DNA from: an uncultured Saprospiraceae bacterium
GTDB lineage: Bacteria > Bacteroidota > Bacteroidia > Chitinophagales > Saprospiraceae
Direction: 5' to 3'
Length of the DNA: 47,222 nt
Assembly: GCA_937967615.1 (NCBI GenBank)
Contig: CALCMJ010000021.1
Span: forward strand, 1-47,222
This document shows positions 35,322 to 44,370 of the stretch, piece by piece (the first letter of the stretch is position 1; each line of letters opens with the position of its first letter). Under the pieces are notes generated by a model. The model did no database searches. It saw only the letters and a list, made by a program, of their open reading frames with translations, and was not told the DNA's origin. A program made the translations under genes and the position numbers.

Positions 35322-35476
35322 AGAGTTATGTCTTGCTATAAATGCATGGAATTGCTCTAGATCAAATTGTTAGTTAGTATGCATTTTAGCAAGTTTATTT
35401 ATATTTTTCTTGGTAAATATTTAAATTTGCTTAAACCTTTCGATTACAAGCCCACATTTACAATTAAGCATAAATT

Positions 35477-36589
35477 ATGTTAAAAAAATTTCTATCCGGT
35501 AAGGATATCTTTATTGCATTTGAGGATGTGATCAGCGAATGGAATTTTAATGATCAAGTTAAAAGTATACTTGTTTTGACTGCAGACGGAACAGTGGTTT
35601 CCAAAGACAAATATGATACGGTTTTATTAGCTTGTAAGAAACCAGTACTAGGTGGGATTTTTCCAGAAATTGTTTTTGAAGGAAAGAGGTATTCCTCTGG
35701 TACAATCATGATTGGATTGCCGCATGAAATGGATGTTACTATAATTCGAGATTTTAGTTCTGCAAGTAGTGTAAGTGCTTCTATAGAGTCCCAGTATTCT
35801 AATGTTGATCCACACAATAAGAGTTTATTTATATTTTCAGATTGTTTGATAAAGGATAAATCATTTTTGTTTGATACACTCTTTAATTTGTTTGGGTCGC
35901 AACCTAATTATATTGGAGCAGGTGCAGGGTCACTAAAATTTGAGACCTTTCCTTGTGTTTACACAAATCAAGGAGTTTTAAGTTCAGTCGCCATAGTGGG
36001 TATATACAACAGTAATATAAATATTGGGGTTGCACATGGATGGCAGGAAATTTCAGAACCACTTAAAGTAACAGAGGCAGAAAGTAATCGGATAATCAGT
36101 TTGGATTGGAAACCAGCAATGGAGGTTTATAAAAGTATTATAGAATCACATTCTGGGAAGTTGTTTGATTATAGTGATTTCATATCATCCGTTAAGAGTT
36201 ATCCATTTGGAATTTCTAAATTAGATTCTGAGATGGTAGTGCGAGATCCTTTCATGCATGAGGAGGGCTCAATTTATGTTTTGGATAAAATATTGCAAGG
36301 AAGTTTTGTGAGAATATTATATGGAAATAAGGACCTGCTCATTAAGGGAGCAAAATCTGCGTTTGAGAGAGCAAATGAAGAAAATTTAGACAAAAAATCA
36401 GAAATATTTATTGTTGATTGTATTTCTAGAGTCCTTTTTTTAGATGAAAATTATCAAGAAGAATTGAATGCATTAGATCCTGACAATACATCTTTTGGTG
36501 TTTTATCATTGGGAGAAATCGCAAATAATGGAGATACATATTTAGAAGTTTATAATAAAACAGCAGTTGTTTCTTTACTACATGAATAA
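35477..36589 (+). CDS. FIST-domain sensory protein
   Basis: A 370-residue protein with the FIST N and FIST C arrangement: ILVLTADGTVVSKDKYDTVLLACKKPVLGGIFPEIVF (about 30-65), a GAGAGSLKFETFPCVYTNQG segment (about 150-175) and NINIGVAHGWQEISEPLKVTEAESNRI (about 178), then FIST_C with the YPFGISK and SFVRILYGNKDLL regions. FIST is a proposed small-ligand sensor domain, possibly for amino acids. The stop overlaps the start of a hybrid histidine kinase by 8 bases, so it almost certainly feeds that kinase. No signal peptide is seen, so sensing is cytoplasmic. Confidence 0.88.
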   Translation: MLKKFLSGKDIFIAFEDVISEWNFNDQVKSILVLTADGTVVSKDKYDTVLLACKKPVLGGIFPEIVFEGKRYSSGTIMIGLPHEMDVTIIRDFSSASSVSASIESQYSNVDPHNKSLFIFSDCLIKDKSFLFDTLFNLFGSQPNYIGAGAGSLKFETFPCVYTNQGVLSSVAIVGIYNSNINIGVAHGWQEISEPLKVTEAESNRIISLDWKPAMEVYKSIIESHSGKLFDYSDFISSVKSYPFGISKLDSEMVVRDPFMHEEGSIYVLDKILQGSFVRILYGNKDLLIKGAKSAFERANEENLDKKSEIFIVDCISRVLFLDENYQEELNALDPDNTSFGVLSLGEIANNGDTYLEVYNKTAVVSLLHE

Positions 36590-38972
36590 GAAAGAAGAAC
36601 AAATATTAAGTGAAATATTACTTGAATTGACTTTAGCAATTGGGAGAGAGTCGAGCTATACGGCTTTAATGAAAAACACTTTAAGCCTATGGTTAAAACG
36701 ATTGAACTGTGTAGTTGGGATAACGTTTAGACAAGAAGGAGAAGAGGTGAATGTTGAGTATGTTTTACCACAGTATTTTACATCCTCAGATACTTTTAAA
36801 CAGCTCCAGCCCTTACTTAAATCGTATAATTCTAGTAAAAACCTGTATGATGAGTTTAAATTGAATGACTTATATCACTATTATTATAAACTTGATCATA
36901 ATCTAAAGTTTGTATTTGCTAGGAAGACTAAAATGTCAAATGGGCAATGCATGGAATTGCTCCCCATAGCCCAGTTTTTCTCCCGAGCTTTGGAAAATGC
37001 TAAAGAAAAAGAAAAAAGAATATTTACTCAAAAGCAATTAGATGCAGAGAGAAATCTTTTAAGAACATTAGTTGACCATATCCCTGATGCAGTCTATTTA
37101 AAAAATAATAATAGAGAAAAAATCTTAGCAAATAAGGCAGATCTTGTCAATATGGGAGTAGAGTTGGAATCTGAAATCCTTGGAATGACGGATGAAGAAA
37201 TTTATGGGGAAGAGAACGCAATAGATTCCATCAAGACGGAGAATGAACTTCTACAGACTTTAAATCCTATAGTAAATAAGGAAGATTATTTTGTACGTAA
37301 AAATGGAGAAAAAGCTTGGTTCTTAACCTCAAAATTTCCTTATAAAGATGTAGATGGAAAGAGTTTGGGGATTGTAGGGATAAGTAAAGATATATCTGAG
37401 ATTAAATCTAAGAATGAACAGATAAAACTATTATCGCTCGTTGCGTCTCAAAGTACAAATGGCGTTATAATTACAGATATAGAAGGAAGGATTGAATGGA
37501 TAAATGAGGGATTCACTCGATTGACTGGTTTTACTATTGAGGAACTCAAAGGGAAAAAACCAGGACATGTTTTGCAGGGAGAAGATACAGATCCAGAAGC
37601 CAACAAACTCATGTCTGAAAGTCTGGAAAAGAAGATACCTTTTGAGGTTGAGATTGTCAATTATGCAAAAAATGGTACTCCTTACTGGATACATATCCAA
37701 TGCAATCCTTTAAGAGATGAAAATGGAAATGTTACAGGTTTTATGGCTATCGAGCAAGATATTACTGAGAAAAAGATATACCAAGAAGAGCTTATCTCAG
37801 CAAAACAAATTGCTGAAAAAGCACAAAATGCGGAAAAGCAATTTTTGGCAAGTATGAGTCATGAAATCAGGACTCCATTAAATGCAATAATAGGTATGAC
37901 AAGCTTACTGCTGGACACAGCCGTTGATGCTGAGCAGAAAGACTATCTAGATACGTTAAATCATTCTTCCAAGTTTCTCCTTAGGTTAATATCTGACATT
38001 CTAGACCTAGCTAAAGTAGAAGCGGGCAAAATAGAATTGAACAATAAAGCCTTTGACCTGACTAGTTGTTTAAAGGGGATTCAAAAGATTTTTAAAACCA
38101 AAATAAAAAATAAAGGAAAAAATCTGGATATAGATATTTCTTTTTCAGAAGCGTTACCACGACACCTCATTGGTGATGAAGTGTTATTGGAACAAGTTCT
38201 TATGAATCTCGTGGGGAATGCTGAAAAATTCACTGAAAGGGGTAGGATACTTATTAAGGTTGAACAATTGAGTCAAATAGAGAATGAGTTGACTTTAAAA
38301 TTTACAATCGAAGACACTGGAATAGGAATGTCCAACGAAGATGTAATGACTATTTTTAATAAGTTTAAGCAAATTGAACAAGATCAGTTGAAAAATATAA
38401 AAGGTACAGGTCTTGGTCTTACGATTACGAAAGAGATTATTGAAATTTTAGGTGGAAATATTGAGGTTGAAAGCGTAAGAGGAGTAGGAACAAAATTTTA
38501 TTTTGCAATTCCGTTCTTGTCAACAACACAGAAGATTGAAGCAATTGAATTGCATCCATATACTACGATGGATGAGAATTTAAAACATTCTGAGAAAAAA
38601 CTACCTATCCTCGTTGTAGAGGATAATTTGATAAATCAAAAATACTTGACAAGACTTTTAGAGAAACAAGAAATAGCATATGACATTGCGAATAACGGTG
38701 AGGAAGCCGTGAATAGATCATTGCAAACGAAATACGGTTTGATTTTAATGGATATTCAAATGCCTATTTTAAATGGTTATGAAGCGACTTCAGTTATAAA
38801 AAATGCGCAAAACCCAAACAGTTCAACGCCCATAGTCGCTTTAACTGCATCGGCTATGCTTGATCAAAAGAATAAGGCGATGGAAACTGGTATGGATGGC
38901 TATCTTACCAAACCATTTACACCTCAACAGCTGCAAGTAGTTATTAATCAATACTACTACCTAGATTCTTAA
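36582..38972 (+). CDS. PAS-domain hybrid sensor histidine kinase/response regulator
   Basis: About 796 residues from the ATG at 36582, which overlaps the FIST stop; a TTG 15 bases earlier is less likely. Order: an N-terminal region without a clear family (1-150), PAS 1 (about 160-275, VDHIPDAVYLKNNNREKILA), PAS 2 (about 287-395, ending GFMAIEQDITEKK), a coiled linker, HisKA with FLASMSHEIRTPLNAIIGM (phospho-His about 427), HATPase with N box (NLVGNAEKF), DTGIGM and GTGLGLTI (about 540-645), and a C-terminal receiver with VVEDN, LMDIQMP (phospho-Asp about 725) and the Lys of YLTKPF. There are no transmembrane helices, so it is cytoplasmic. It ends in its own receiver with no DNA-binding output, so a downstream Hpt/regulator is probably elsewhere. 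Confidence 0.93.
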   Translation: MNKKEEQILSEILLELTLAIGRESSYTALMKNTLSLWLKRLNCVVGITFRQEGEEVNVEYVLPQYFTSSDTFKQLQPLLKSYNSSKNLYDEFKLNDLYHYYYKLDHNLKFVFARKTKMSNGQCMELLPIAQFFSRALENAKEKEKRIFTQKQLDAERNLLRTLVDHIPDAVYLKNNNREKILANKADLVNMGVELESEILGMTDEEIYGEENAIDSIKTENELLQTLNPIVNKEDYFVRKNGEKAWFLTSKFPYKDVDGKSLGIVGISKDISEIKSKNEQIKLLSLVASQSTNGVIITDIEGRIEWINEGFTRLTGFTIEELKGKKPGHVLQGEDTDPEANKLMSESLEKKIPFEVEIVNYAKNGTPYWIHIQCNPLRDENGNVTGFMAIEQDITEKKIYQEELISAKQIAEKAQNAEKQFLASMSHEIRTPLNAIIGMTSLLLDTAVDAEQKDYLDTLNHSSKFLLRLISDILDLAKVEAGKIELNNKAFDLTSCLKGIQKIFKTKIKNKGKNLDIDISFSEALPRHLIGDEVLLEQVLMNLVGNAEKFTERGRILIKVEQLSQIENELTLKFTIEDTGIGMSNEDVMTIFNKFKQIEQDQLKNIKGTGLGLTITKEIIEILGGNIEVESVRGVGTKFYFAIPFLSTTQKIEAIELHPYTTMDENLKHSEKKLPILVVEDNLINQKYLTRLLEKQEIAYDIANNGEEAVNRSLQTKYGLILMDIQMPILNGYEATSVIKNAQNPNSSTPIVALTASAMLDQKNKAMETGMDGYLTKPFTPQQLQVVINQYYYLDS

Positions 38973-39529
38973 ATATTATCCCTAACCATCTGAATCGCAA
39001 TAGCAATCAAAATAATCCCAAAAACCTTTCTCAAGGTATTCAAGGCAGCTGGAGGTAATTTCTTGCCTAACCAATCTGTAGATCTAAGAATGATGTAGAT
39101 GATAAATAGATTCACTAATATCCCTGCAATGATATTATAACTAGAATGTTCAATCTTTAATGCGAGAAGCGTAGTCAATGTACCTACTCCTGCTAAGAGA
39201 GGAAAAGCTAAGGGGACTATGCTGCCAGATGAACCATCTTCATGTTTGTCTCTAAAGAACCGTATTCCTAAGATCATTTCTAGTCCTATCAAGAAAAGAA
39301 TTAAAGACCCAGCCATCGCAAAAGATCCAATTTCTATGCCTAAGAATCCCAAGATCGTGGGGCCAAAAAATAAAAAACTTATCATAATTGTGGCAGCTGC
39401 AATAGTTGCAGAAAACGGATTTATAATGGTGCCTTGTTTCTTCATATCAATGATGATAGGAAGTGTCCCTATTATATCTATTACAGTGAATAGTATTAAG
39501 CTTACTGATATGACTGATGTTAAGTTCAT
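38969..39529 (-). CDS. MarC-family integral membrane protein
   Basis: A 186-residue inner-membrane protein with six hydrophobic helices and the MarC/UPF0056 pattern: LFTVIDIIGTLPIIIDM, a first-half ATIAAATIMISFLFFGPTILGFLGIEIGSFAMAGSLILFLIGLEMILG, and PLAFPLLAGVGTLTTLLAL. I chose the ATG at 39529; the frame opens earlier at a TTG (39550) whose seven extra residues do not fit. It was once linked to multiple antibiotic resistance, later judged not to be, and the function remains unknown. Its stop overlaps the stop of the convergent histidine kinase gene by 4 bases. Confidence 0.9.
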   Translation of the reverse strand: MNLTSVISVSLILFTVIDIIGTLPIIIDMKKQGTIINPFSATIAAATIMISFLFFGPTILGFLGIEIGSFAMAGSLILFLIGLEMILGIRFFRDKHEDGSSGSIVPLAFPLLAGVGTLTTLLALKIEHSSYNIIAGILVNLFIIYIILRSTDWLGKKLPPAALNTLRKVFGIILIAIAIQMVRDNI

Positions 39530-39661
39530 TTCTATATTATTATGACACAAATTTATTGATAAATAGTATGATATGAAATATATATAGCCTTACAGAGTCA
39601 AAAAATGCTTTAAATGCCTAAATTTGAGTCAATATCTATAATTCAAATAATTTCAATTAAG

Positions 39662-40126
39662 ATGGAAAATCAACTTGACCCTATAGACAAGCGAATCATG
39701 AAAGAATTGACATTGAATGCTCGCATTCCATTTGTCAAACTCGCTACAAAATTGAAGGTTTCTAATACACTTATTCATCAAAGAATGAAGAAGATGATTG
39801 CCTTAGGAATTATCTCAAATCCAACCTACAGATTAAAGCCCGCTCAGCTAGGATATGAAACATCTTCTTTTACTTCCATCATCTTAGAAAATTCTAAGAT
39901 GATTCCTCGAGTAGAAAAAGAACTGAGTGAAATTCCTGAAATTGTAGAGTGTGTAAATATCTCTGGGCGCTATGCTTTGCTCGTGAAAATTTATGCAAAG
40001 AATAACAAGCACTTGCGCGATATTATTTATGAAAGAATTCATACAATCGATGGGGTAGAAGGTACAAATTCAACGATCTCATTTGAAACAGCTTTTATTC
40101 GAAATGTACCTCTGGGAGATGATTAA
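39662..40126 (+). CDS. Lrp/AsnC-family transcriptional regulator
   Basis: About 154 residues from the ATG at 39662 (MENQLDPIDKRIMKELTLNARI), the standard start of the family; the open frame extends 16 residues further up without similarity. The N-terminal winged HTH contains FVKLATKLKVSNTLIHQRMKKMIALGII. The C-terminal RAM/AsnC ligand-binding ferredoxin fold follows (about 70-150), with VEKELSEIPEIVECVNISGRYALLVKIYAK and an IHTIDGVEGTNSTISFE end. It forms dimers or octamers and probably responds to an amino acid. The target genes are not evident, and the neighbours are MarC (divergent) and a PaaE-like reductase (convergent). Confidence 0.93.
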   Translation: MENQLDPIDKRIMKELTLNARIPFVKLATKLKVSNTLIHQRMKKMIALGIISNPTYRLKPAQLGYETSSFTSIILENSKMIPRVEKELSEIPEIVECVNISGRYALLVKIYAKNNKHLRDIIYERIHTIDGVEGTNSTISFETAFIRNVPLGDD

Positions 40127-40140
40127 AATATTCCTAAAAA

Positions 40141-40235
40141 AAGTGGGGACCTCCAGACCTGTACCTGGAAATCCCAACTAAAGTAAAGATTTTAAATCGT
40201 AATTGGATTCCAGAAAGAATAAGATAGTGACTGTC
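40141..40235 (+). other. Possible structured element between convergent genes
   Basis: GGGA (40144-40147) pairs with TCCC and CCAG with CTGG, forming an interrupted hairpin. A second pair, TCCAGA and TCTGGA, lies about 25-30 bases apart further on. There is no T-run, so it is not a typical terminator. The rest of 40127-40350 is AT-rich with nothing recognisable. Confidence 0.3.
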
Positions 40236-40350
40236 TGGACTAACTAAATATAGTTATTTTTTTATACATATTTTTATTTAAATGTGTTTTTCTTAAAGAA
40301 TACTAAATATTAAACGTACTTAGACGCGTGCAAACGTTTACAATATATAT

Positions 40351-41454
40351 TTATTCATCATAAGTTAACTTGATAACGTCTGAATCAGGATGCGCTTGGC
40401 AAGTTAAAATATACCCATCCGCAATTTCATCATCATCAAGTGCATGACAAACTTCCATATCCACTTTTCCTGTTGTTACCTTGGCGATGCATGTAGAACA
40501 AGCGCCACTGGTACAAGAATAGGGTGGATCTTCCCCTTTGTTTATAAGAGCATCCAAGATTGTTTCTTCTTTACTTACCTGAAGCTGGATTGTGCGGCCT
40601 CCTAAAATAACCTCCACAGATGCTCCTCCTGAATTATCACCAGCTGTCTTCCCTGGATTGTCGTTGCTGGCAGTGAAGTATTCTCGTTTTATTTGAGACT
40701 TTTCTTTTCCCTTTATAATCAATGTTTCAGAAATGGAATCAATCATATTCCCTGGACCACAAATGTAAAACACCTCGTCCTTGCTATGGGAAGGAGAATC
40801 ATTCATCATGGCATATAGATTTTCCTTTGTAATCCTTCCTTTATATCCTTCCCATTTCACTTTCGCTTTTTTAAATACTCCCAGCAATCCGCCTTCCTTT
40901 GACGTGGGTGGATCTTCTAAGCAATGCAGAACTTCTAATTGGCCCGCATACATATTTTGCAACGTGTCTAGTTCGTCCTTGAAAATTATGCTCTCTAGAT
41001 TTCTATTGGCATAAAAGAGATGTGCAACACTTTTAGGCTCGTCTTCTAGAATTGTTTTAATCATTGACATCATAGGAGTAATTCCACTTCCTCCTGCAAT
41101 GAAGTAATGATCTCTTTTCTTATCTGCATTTGGCAACAAAACAAATTTGCCTTCCGGGGGCATGACAGCTAGATGTGTGAGCTCGTCCTTATTGTCATTG
41201 AGAAAGTTAGAAATCTTCCCCGTTTTTACCCTTTTTACAGTAACAGCATGTTCATTTTCTAATGGACTGCTGCACAAGGAGTAGCATCTTCTGTATTCTT
41301 TTCCATCTATATCCACCTTAAGGGTCAGATATTGTCCTGCTTTAAATGAAAATCTTTCCTTTAATTCCTCAGGGACTTCAAAATAAAAGCTAGTGGCATC
41401 AGTAGTCTCTGCTACTGTCTTCTTAATCTTTAAATCGTAGAAACTTACATTCAT
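40351..41454 (-). CDS. PaaE-like ferredoxin reductase with C-terminal 2Fe-2S domain
   Basis: A 367-residue electron-transfer protein: an FAD-binding ferredoxin-reductase domain (about 5-110, EYRRCYSLCSSP with the RxYS motif), an NAD(P)-binding domain (GGSGITPMMSMIKTIL, about 118; YICGPGNMIDSI, about 229), and a plant-type 2Fe-2S domain at the C-terminus with C-x4-C-x2-C in YSCTSGACSTC and the fourth Cys in YILTCQAHP. This arrangement is that of PaaE, the reductase of phenylacetyl-CoA epoxidase. No paaABCD genes lie beside it, and orphan homologues are common in Bacteroidota, so its partner (an epoxidase, a desaturase or a beta-carotene hydroxylase-type oxygenase) is unknown. Confidence 0.9.
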   Translation of the reverse strand: MNVSFYDLKIKKTVAETTDATSFYFEVPEELKERFSFKAGQYLTLKVDIDGKEYRRCYSLCSSPLENEHAVTVKRVKTGKISNFLNDNKDELTHLAVMPPEGKFVLLPNADKKRDHYFIAGGSGITPMMSMIKTILEDEPKSVAHLFYANRNLESIIFKDELDTLQNMYAGQLEVLHCLEDPPTSKEGGLLGVFKKAKVKWEGYKGRITKENLYAMMNDSPSHSKDEVFYICGPGNMIDSISETLIIKGKEKSQIKREYFTASNDNPGKTAGDNSGGASVEVILGGRTIQLQVSKEETILDALINKGEDPPYSCTSGACSTCIAKVTTGKVDMEVCHALDDDEIADGYILTCQAHPDSDVIKLTYDE

Positions 41455-41548
41455 TCTTGGATATTAATCTATTTTTGGTCTTCATTCATCCGGCAGTATT
41501 GCTTTGATGGCTGTAAATTACTAAATAATCAAAATTGCAAATAAGTTC

Positions 41549-42265
41549 TTGAGTACTCTATCTATTATTATTCCGGCATTTAATGAAGAGAGAACTATTC
41601 AGAATATTCTGAAGAGAATCAATGAAGTAGAGCTTATAGGTGCTGTGCAAAAAGAGATTATCGTAGTAAATGACCATTCTACAGACAATACGGAAGGCGA
41701 ATTGCAAAAATTTGTGGAGGCAAATCCAGAATTGAACATATCGTATTTTAAACATGAGAAAAACATGGGCAAGGGTGCTGCTTTACATACCGGCATTGCT
41801 AAAGCCACTGGGGATTATGTTGTCATACAAGATGCTGACCTTGAATATGACCCTGTAGAATTTAATATTTTACTTAAACCCATACTAGATGAATTTGCTG
41901 ATGTCGTCTATGGGTCCAGATTTATAGGAGGAAAACCTCACCGCATTTTATTCTTCTGGCATAGTATAGGGAATAAATGGCTTACCTCTCTTTCCAATGC
42001 TTTCTGTAATCTGAATCTTACTGATATGGAAACCTGCTACAAAATGTGGAAGAGAGAACTTATCCAATCCGTGAAACTGCAAGAAAAACGGTTTGGTTTT
42101 GAGCCAGAAGTAACAGCAAAAATATCCAGAATTCCCAATGTCCGTATTTATGAGGTAGGAATCTCCTATTATGGACGTACATATGAGGAAGGGAAAAAAA
42201 TAAATTGGAAGGATGGTTTCCGCGCAATATATTGCATACTTAAGTATAATATCTGGTCTAAGTAA
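41549..42265 (+). CDS. GT2-family glycosyltransferase (polyprenyl-phosphate mannose synthase-like)
   Basis: A 238-residue family 2 glycosyltransferase: STLSIIIPAFNEERTIQNIL at the start, VVNDHSTDNTEGEL, KNMGKGAALHTGIAKATGDYVVIQDADLEYDP with the D-A-D metal motif, then VVYGSRFIGG and DMETCYKMWKRE, which match the DPM1-type subgroup. There are no transmembrane helices at the C-terminus, unlike many bacterial homologues. The start is a TTG at 41549: there is no ATG before the first strand and an in-frame stop lies nine codons upstream. Its stop overlaps the ABC-F start by one base. Confidence 0.9.
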   Translation: MSTLSIIIPAFNEERTIQNILKRINEVELIGAVQKEIIVVNDHSTDNTEGELQKFVEANPELNISYFKHEKNMGKGAALHTGIAKATGDYVVIQDADLEYDPVEFNILLKPILDEFADVVYGSRFIGGKPHRILFFWHSIGNKWLTSLSNAFCNLNLTDMETCYKMWKRELIQSVKLQEKRFGFEPEVTAKISRIPNVRIYEVGISYYGRTYEEGKKINWKDGFRAIYCILKYNIWSK

Positions 42266-44109
42266 TGCAGTACCTCAAGCTGGAAAATATCAGTAAGTCG
42301 TATGGTGAGAAAACACTTTTTGACCAAGTTTCCCTTTCTATCTCTAGAGGAGAAAAGATTGCTCTTATTGCAAGAAACGGCGCAGGAAAATCCACTCTAC
42401 TCAGAGTCATTGCAGGGGAAGAGTCGCCTGAAGGAGAGAATGCGAAAGTATACCTAACGAAAGATGTCCGTATTACTTTTCTTAAACAAAATCCTTACAT
42501 GGATTTGAAGCAAAGTATCCTAGAAAAAGTCATGTCTATTGATAACCCTTCTATTCAAGCATTCAGTAATTATCAAGATGCACAAGCAGAGGGCAATACG
42601 GAAAATGCTGAGACCTATTCTAGAAAACTGGACCAGTTACATGGCTGGGGCATAGAAGCTAAAATCCACGGACTACTTGCTCAAGTAAATCTACAAGACA
42701 CTTCACAAATTCTATCTAGCTTATCTGGCGGACAACTGAAACGACTTTCTCTTGCTTGTGTACTTCTGGAGGAACCAGATTTTCTTATCATGGATGAACC
42801 CACTAACCACCTTGATATAGAAATGATAGAGTGGTTAGAAGAATATATGCAAAATCCAAAGCTTACGCTTTTGATGGTGACCCATGATAGATATTTTCTT
42901 GACAGGGTGTGTGATCAGATCATTGAGTTAGAACGTGGAAAATTGCAGGTATACAGAGGAAATTATTCCTCTTACATTGAAAAGAAAGCAGAACGTTCCG
43001 CAAACGAACAAGTAAACCTAGAAAAGTCGAAAAAGTTATTCAAGAAAGAATTGGATTGGATACGCAGACAGCCTCAGGCAAGAACAACAAAGGCAAAATC
43101 TAGAGTAGATGACTTTGAAAGGATTAAAGATGAGGCCCACAAAAATCTCAATGCAGATGATGCAATCATAGAAATGAAATCATCACGATTAGGTTCTAAA
43201 ATCCTGGAAGCACATGCCGTGTCTAAATCGTTTGGTGATAAGCAAATATTAGATGCCTTCAGTTATAAGTTTAGAAAAGGGGAACGTCTAGGAATTGTAG
43301 GCCCCAATGGAGCTGGTAAATCTACCTTTCTCAATATTATAACAAAAGAACTACGTCCAGATGGAGGTAAGATTATTGTAGGAGATACGATCAAGTTTGG
43401 ATACTATACCCAGGATGGGATTACAATTAAAGAAGATAAACGTGTTATAGATGTCATTCGGGATATTGCAGAGTACATACCACTCGATAAAGGGAGAAAA
43501 CTCACTGCAGAACGGATGCTAGAAAATTTCCTTTTCCCGCGGCCTCAGCAGCAAGTCTATGTTTCCCAACTCAGTGGGGGAGAAAAAAGAAGATTATACT
43601 TACTGACAGTATTGATGGATAATCCTAATTTCTTGATTCTGGATGAGCCCACAAATGATCTTGACATCATGACATTGAATGTGCTGGAAGATTACCTATT
43701 GCATTTTGCAGGCTGCGTTCTTATAGTGACCCATGATAGGTTTTTCTTAGACAAGATGGTTGACCATCTTTTTATACTACAAGGGAATGGAAAGATTAAA
43801 GACTATAATGGTAAATATTCTGAATTCAGAAAAGAGCAGAAGAAAACAGAAAAGCTGGCACAGACAAGTCCAAAAGAAAAGTCTGAAAAAAATCTAGGAC
43901 ATCAGGAGAGAAAACGGCTTAAGAATCAGATTAGAAAGCTGGAACGCGATATGGAAGCGCTGGAAAAGCGGAAAAAAGAAATTCAGACTCTTTTTACGGA
44001 TCAGCCTGATATGGAATTGGATAAAATGATGACGCTTTCCAAAGAACTCAAAGAAATAGAAGAAAAGCTTTCTGTGTGTGAAGATGAGTGGTTAGAGCTG
44101 AGTGAATAG
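42265..44109 (+). CDS. ABC-F family ATPase (Uup-like)
   Basis: A 614-residue soluble protein with two ABC domains in tandem and no membrane helices. Domain 1 has Walker A ARNGAGKSTLL, signature LSGGQLKRLSLA, Walker B FLIMDEPTNHLD. The linker (about 230-310) carries KKLFKKELDWIRRQPQARTTKAKSR, as in ABC-F proteins. Domain 2 has GPNGAGKSTFL, LSGGEKRRLYLL and FLILDEPTNDLD. A C-terminal coiled coil (about 545-612) resembles the DNA-binding tail of Uup. ABC-F proteins act on the ribosome, and Uup also affects transposon excision and branched DNA. It overlaps the upstream GT2 gene by one base. Confidence 0.92.
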   Translation: MQYLKLENISKSYGEKTLFDQVSLSISRGEKIALIARNGAGKSTLLRVIAGEESPEGENAKVYLTKDVRITFLKQNPYMDLKQSILEKVMSIDNPSIQAFSNYQDAQAEGNTENAETYSRKLDQLHGWGIEAKIHGLLAQVNLQDTSQILSSLSGGQLKRLSLACVLLEEPDFLIMDEPTNHLDIEMIEWLEEYMQNPKLTLLMVTHDRYFLDRVCDQIIELERGKLQVYRGNYSSYIEKKAERSANEQVNLEKSKKLFKKELDWIRRQPQARTTKAKSRVDDFERIKDEAHKNLNADDAIIEMKSSRLGSKILEAHAVSKSFGDKQILDAFSYKFRKGERLGIVGPNGAGKSTFLNIITKELRPDGGKIIVGDTIKFGYYTQDGITIKEDKRVIDVIRDIAEYIPLDKGRKLTAERMLENFLFPRPQQQVYVSQLSGGEKRRLYLLTVLMDNPNFLILDEPTNDLDIMTLNVLEDYLLHFAGCVLIVTHDRFFLDKMVDHLFILQGNGKIKDYNGKYSEFRKEQKKTEKLAQTSPKEKSEKNLGHQERKRLKNQIRKLERDMEALEKRKKEIQTLFTDQPDMELDKMMTLSKELKEIEEKLSVCEDEWLELSE

Positions 44110-44149
44110 TTTTTTCCACAATTTTAGGGAGATACCTCCACCGCCTACA

Positions 44150-44225
44150 GCGGCTCCGGCCCGGGCTATCCGTTCATATGTGCTCACTGCGTTCCGCGCA
44201 ACCCACTTCTATCCCTATCTCGGGA
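44150..44225 (-). repeat. GC-rich dispersed element (AGGGATAGAAG ... CGGATAGCCCGG)
   Basis: Read on the minus strand it begins AGGGATAGAAGTGGGT, contains GCGCGGAACGCAGTGAGCAC, and ends CGGATAGCCCGGGCCGGAG. I recognise this layout from memory as a common intergenic element near gene ends in Bacteroidota genomes; I could not check it. It separates the ABC-F gene from the broken serine hydrolase. The remaining part of 44110-44370 shows no gene. Confidence 0.5.
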
Positions 44226-44370
44226 CGCAGATGAACTATTGACAGAGTTTAATGATTATGACATGCGGAGTATGCTTGCAGTGCTCGCAATAAATATAAT
44301 AAGAAAATCACTGCGAATAGAAGTTGCTACTCTACTTAAAAGAGTAACCATTACCAATCAATCGAGACAG

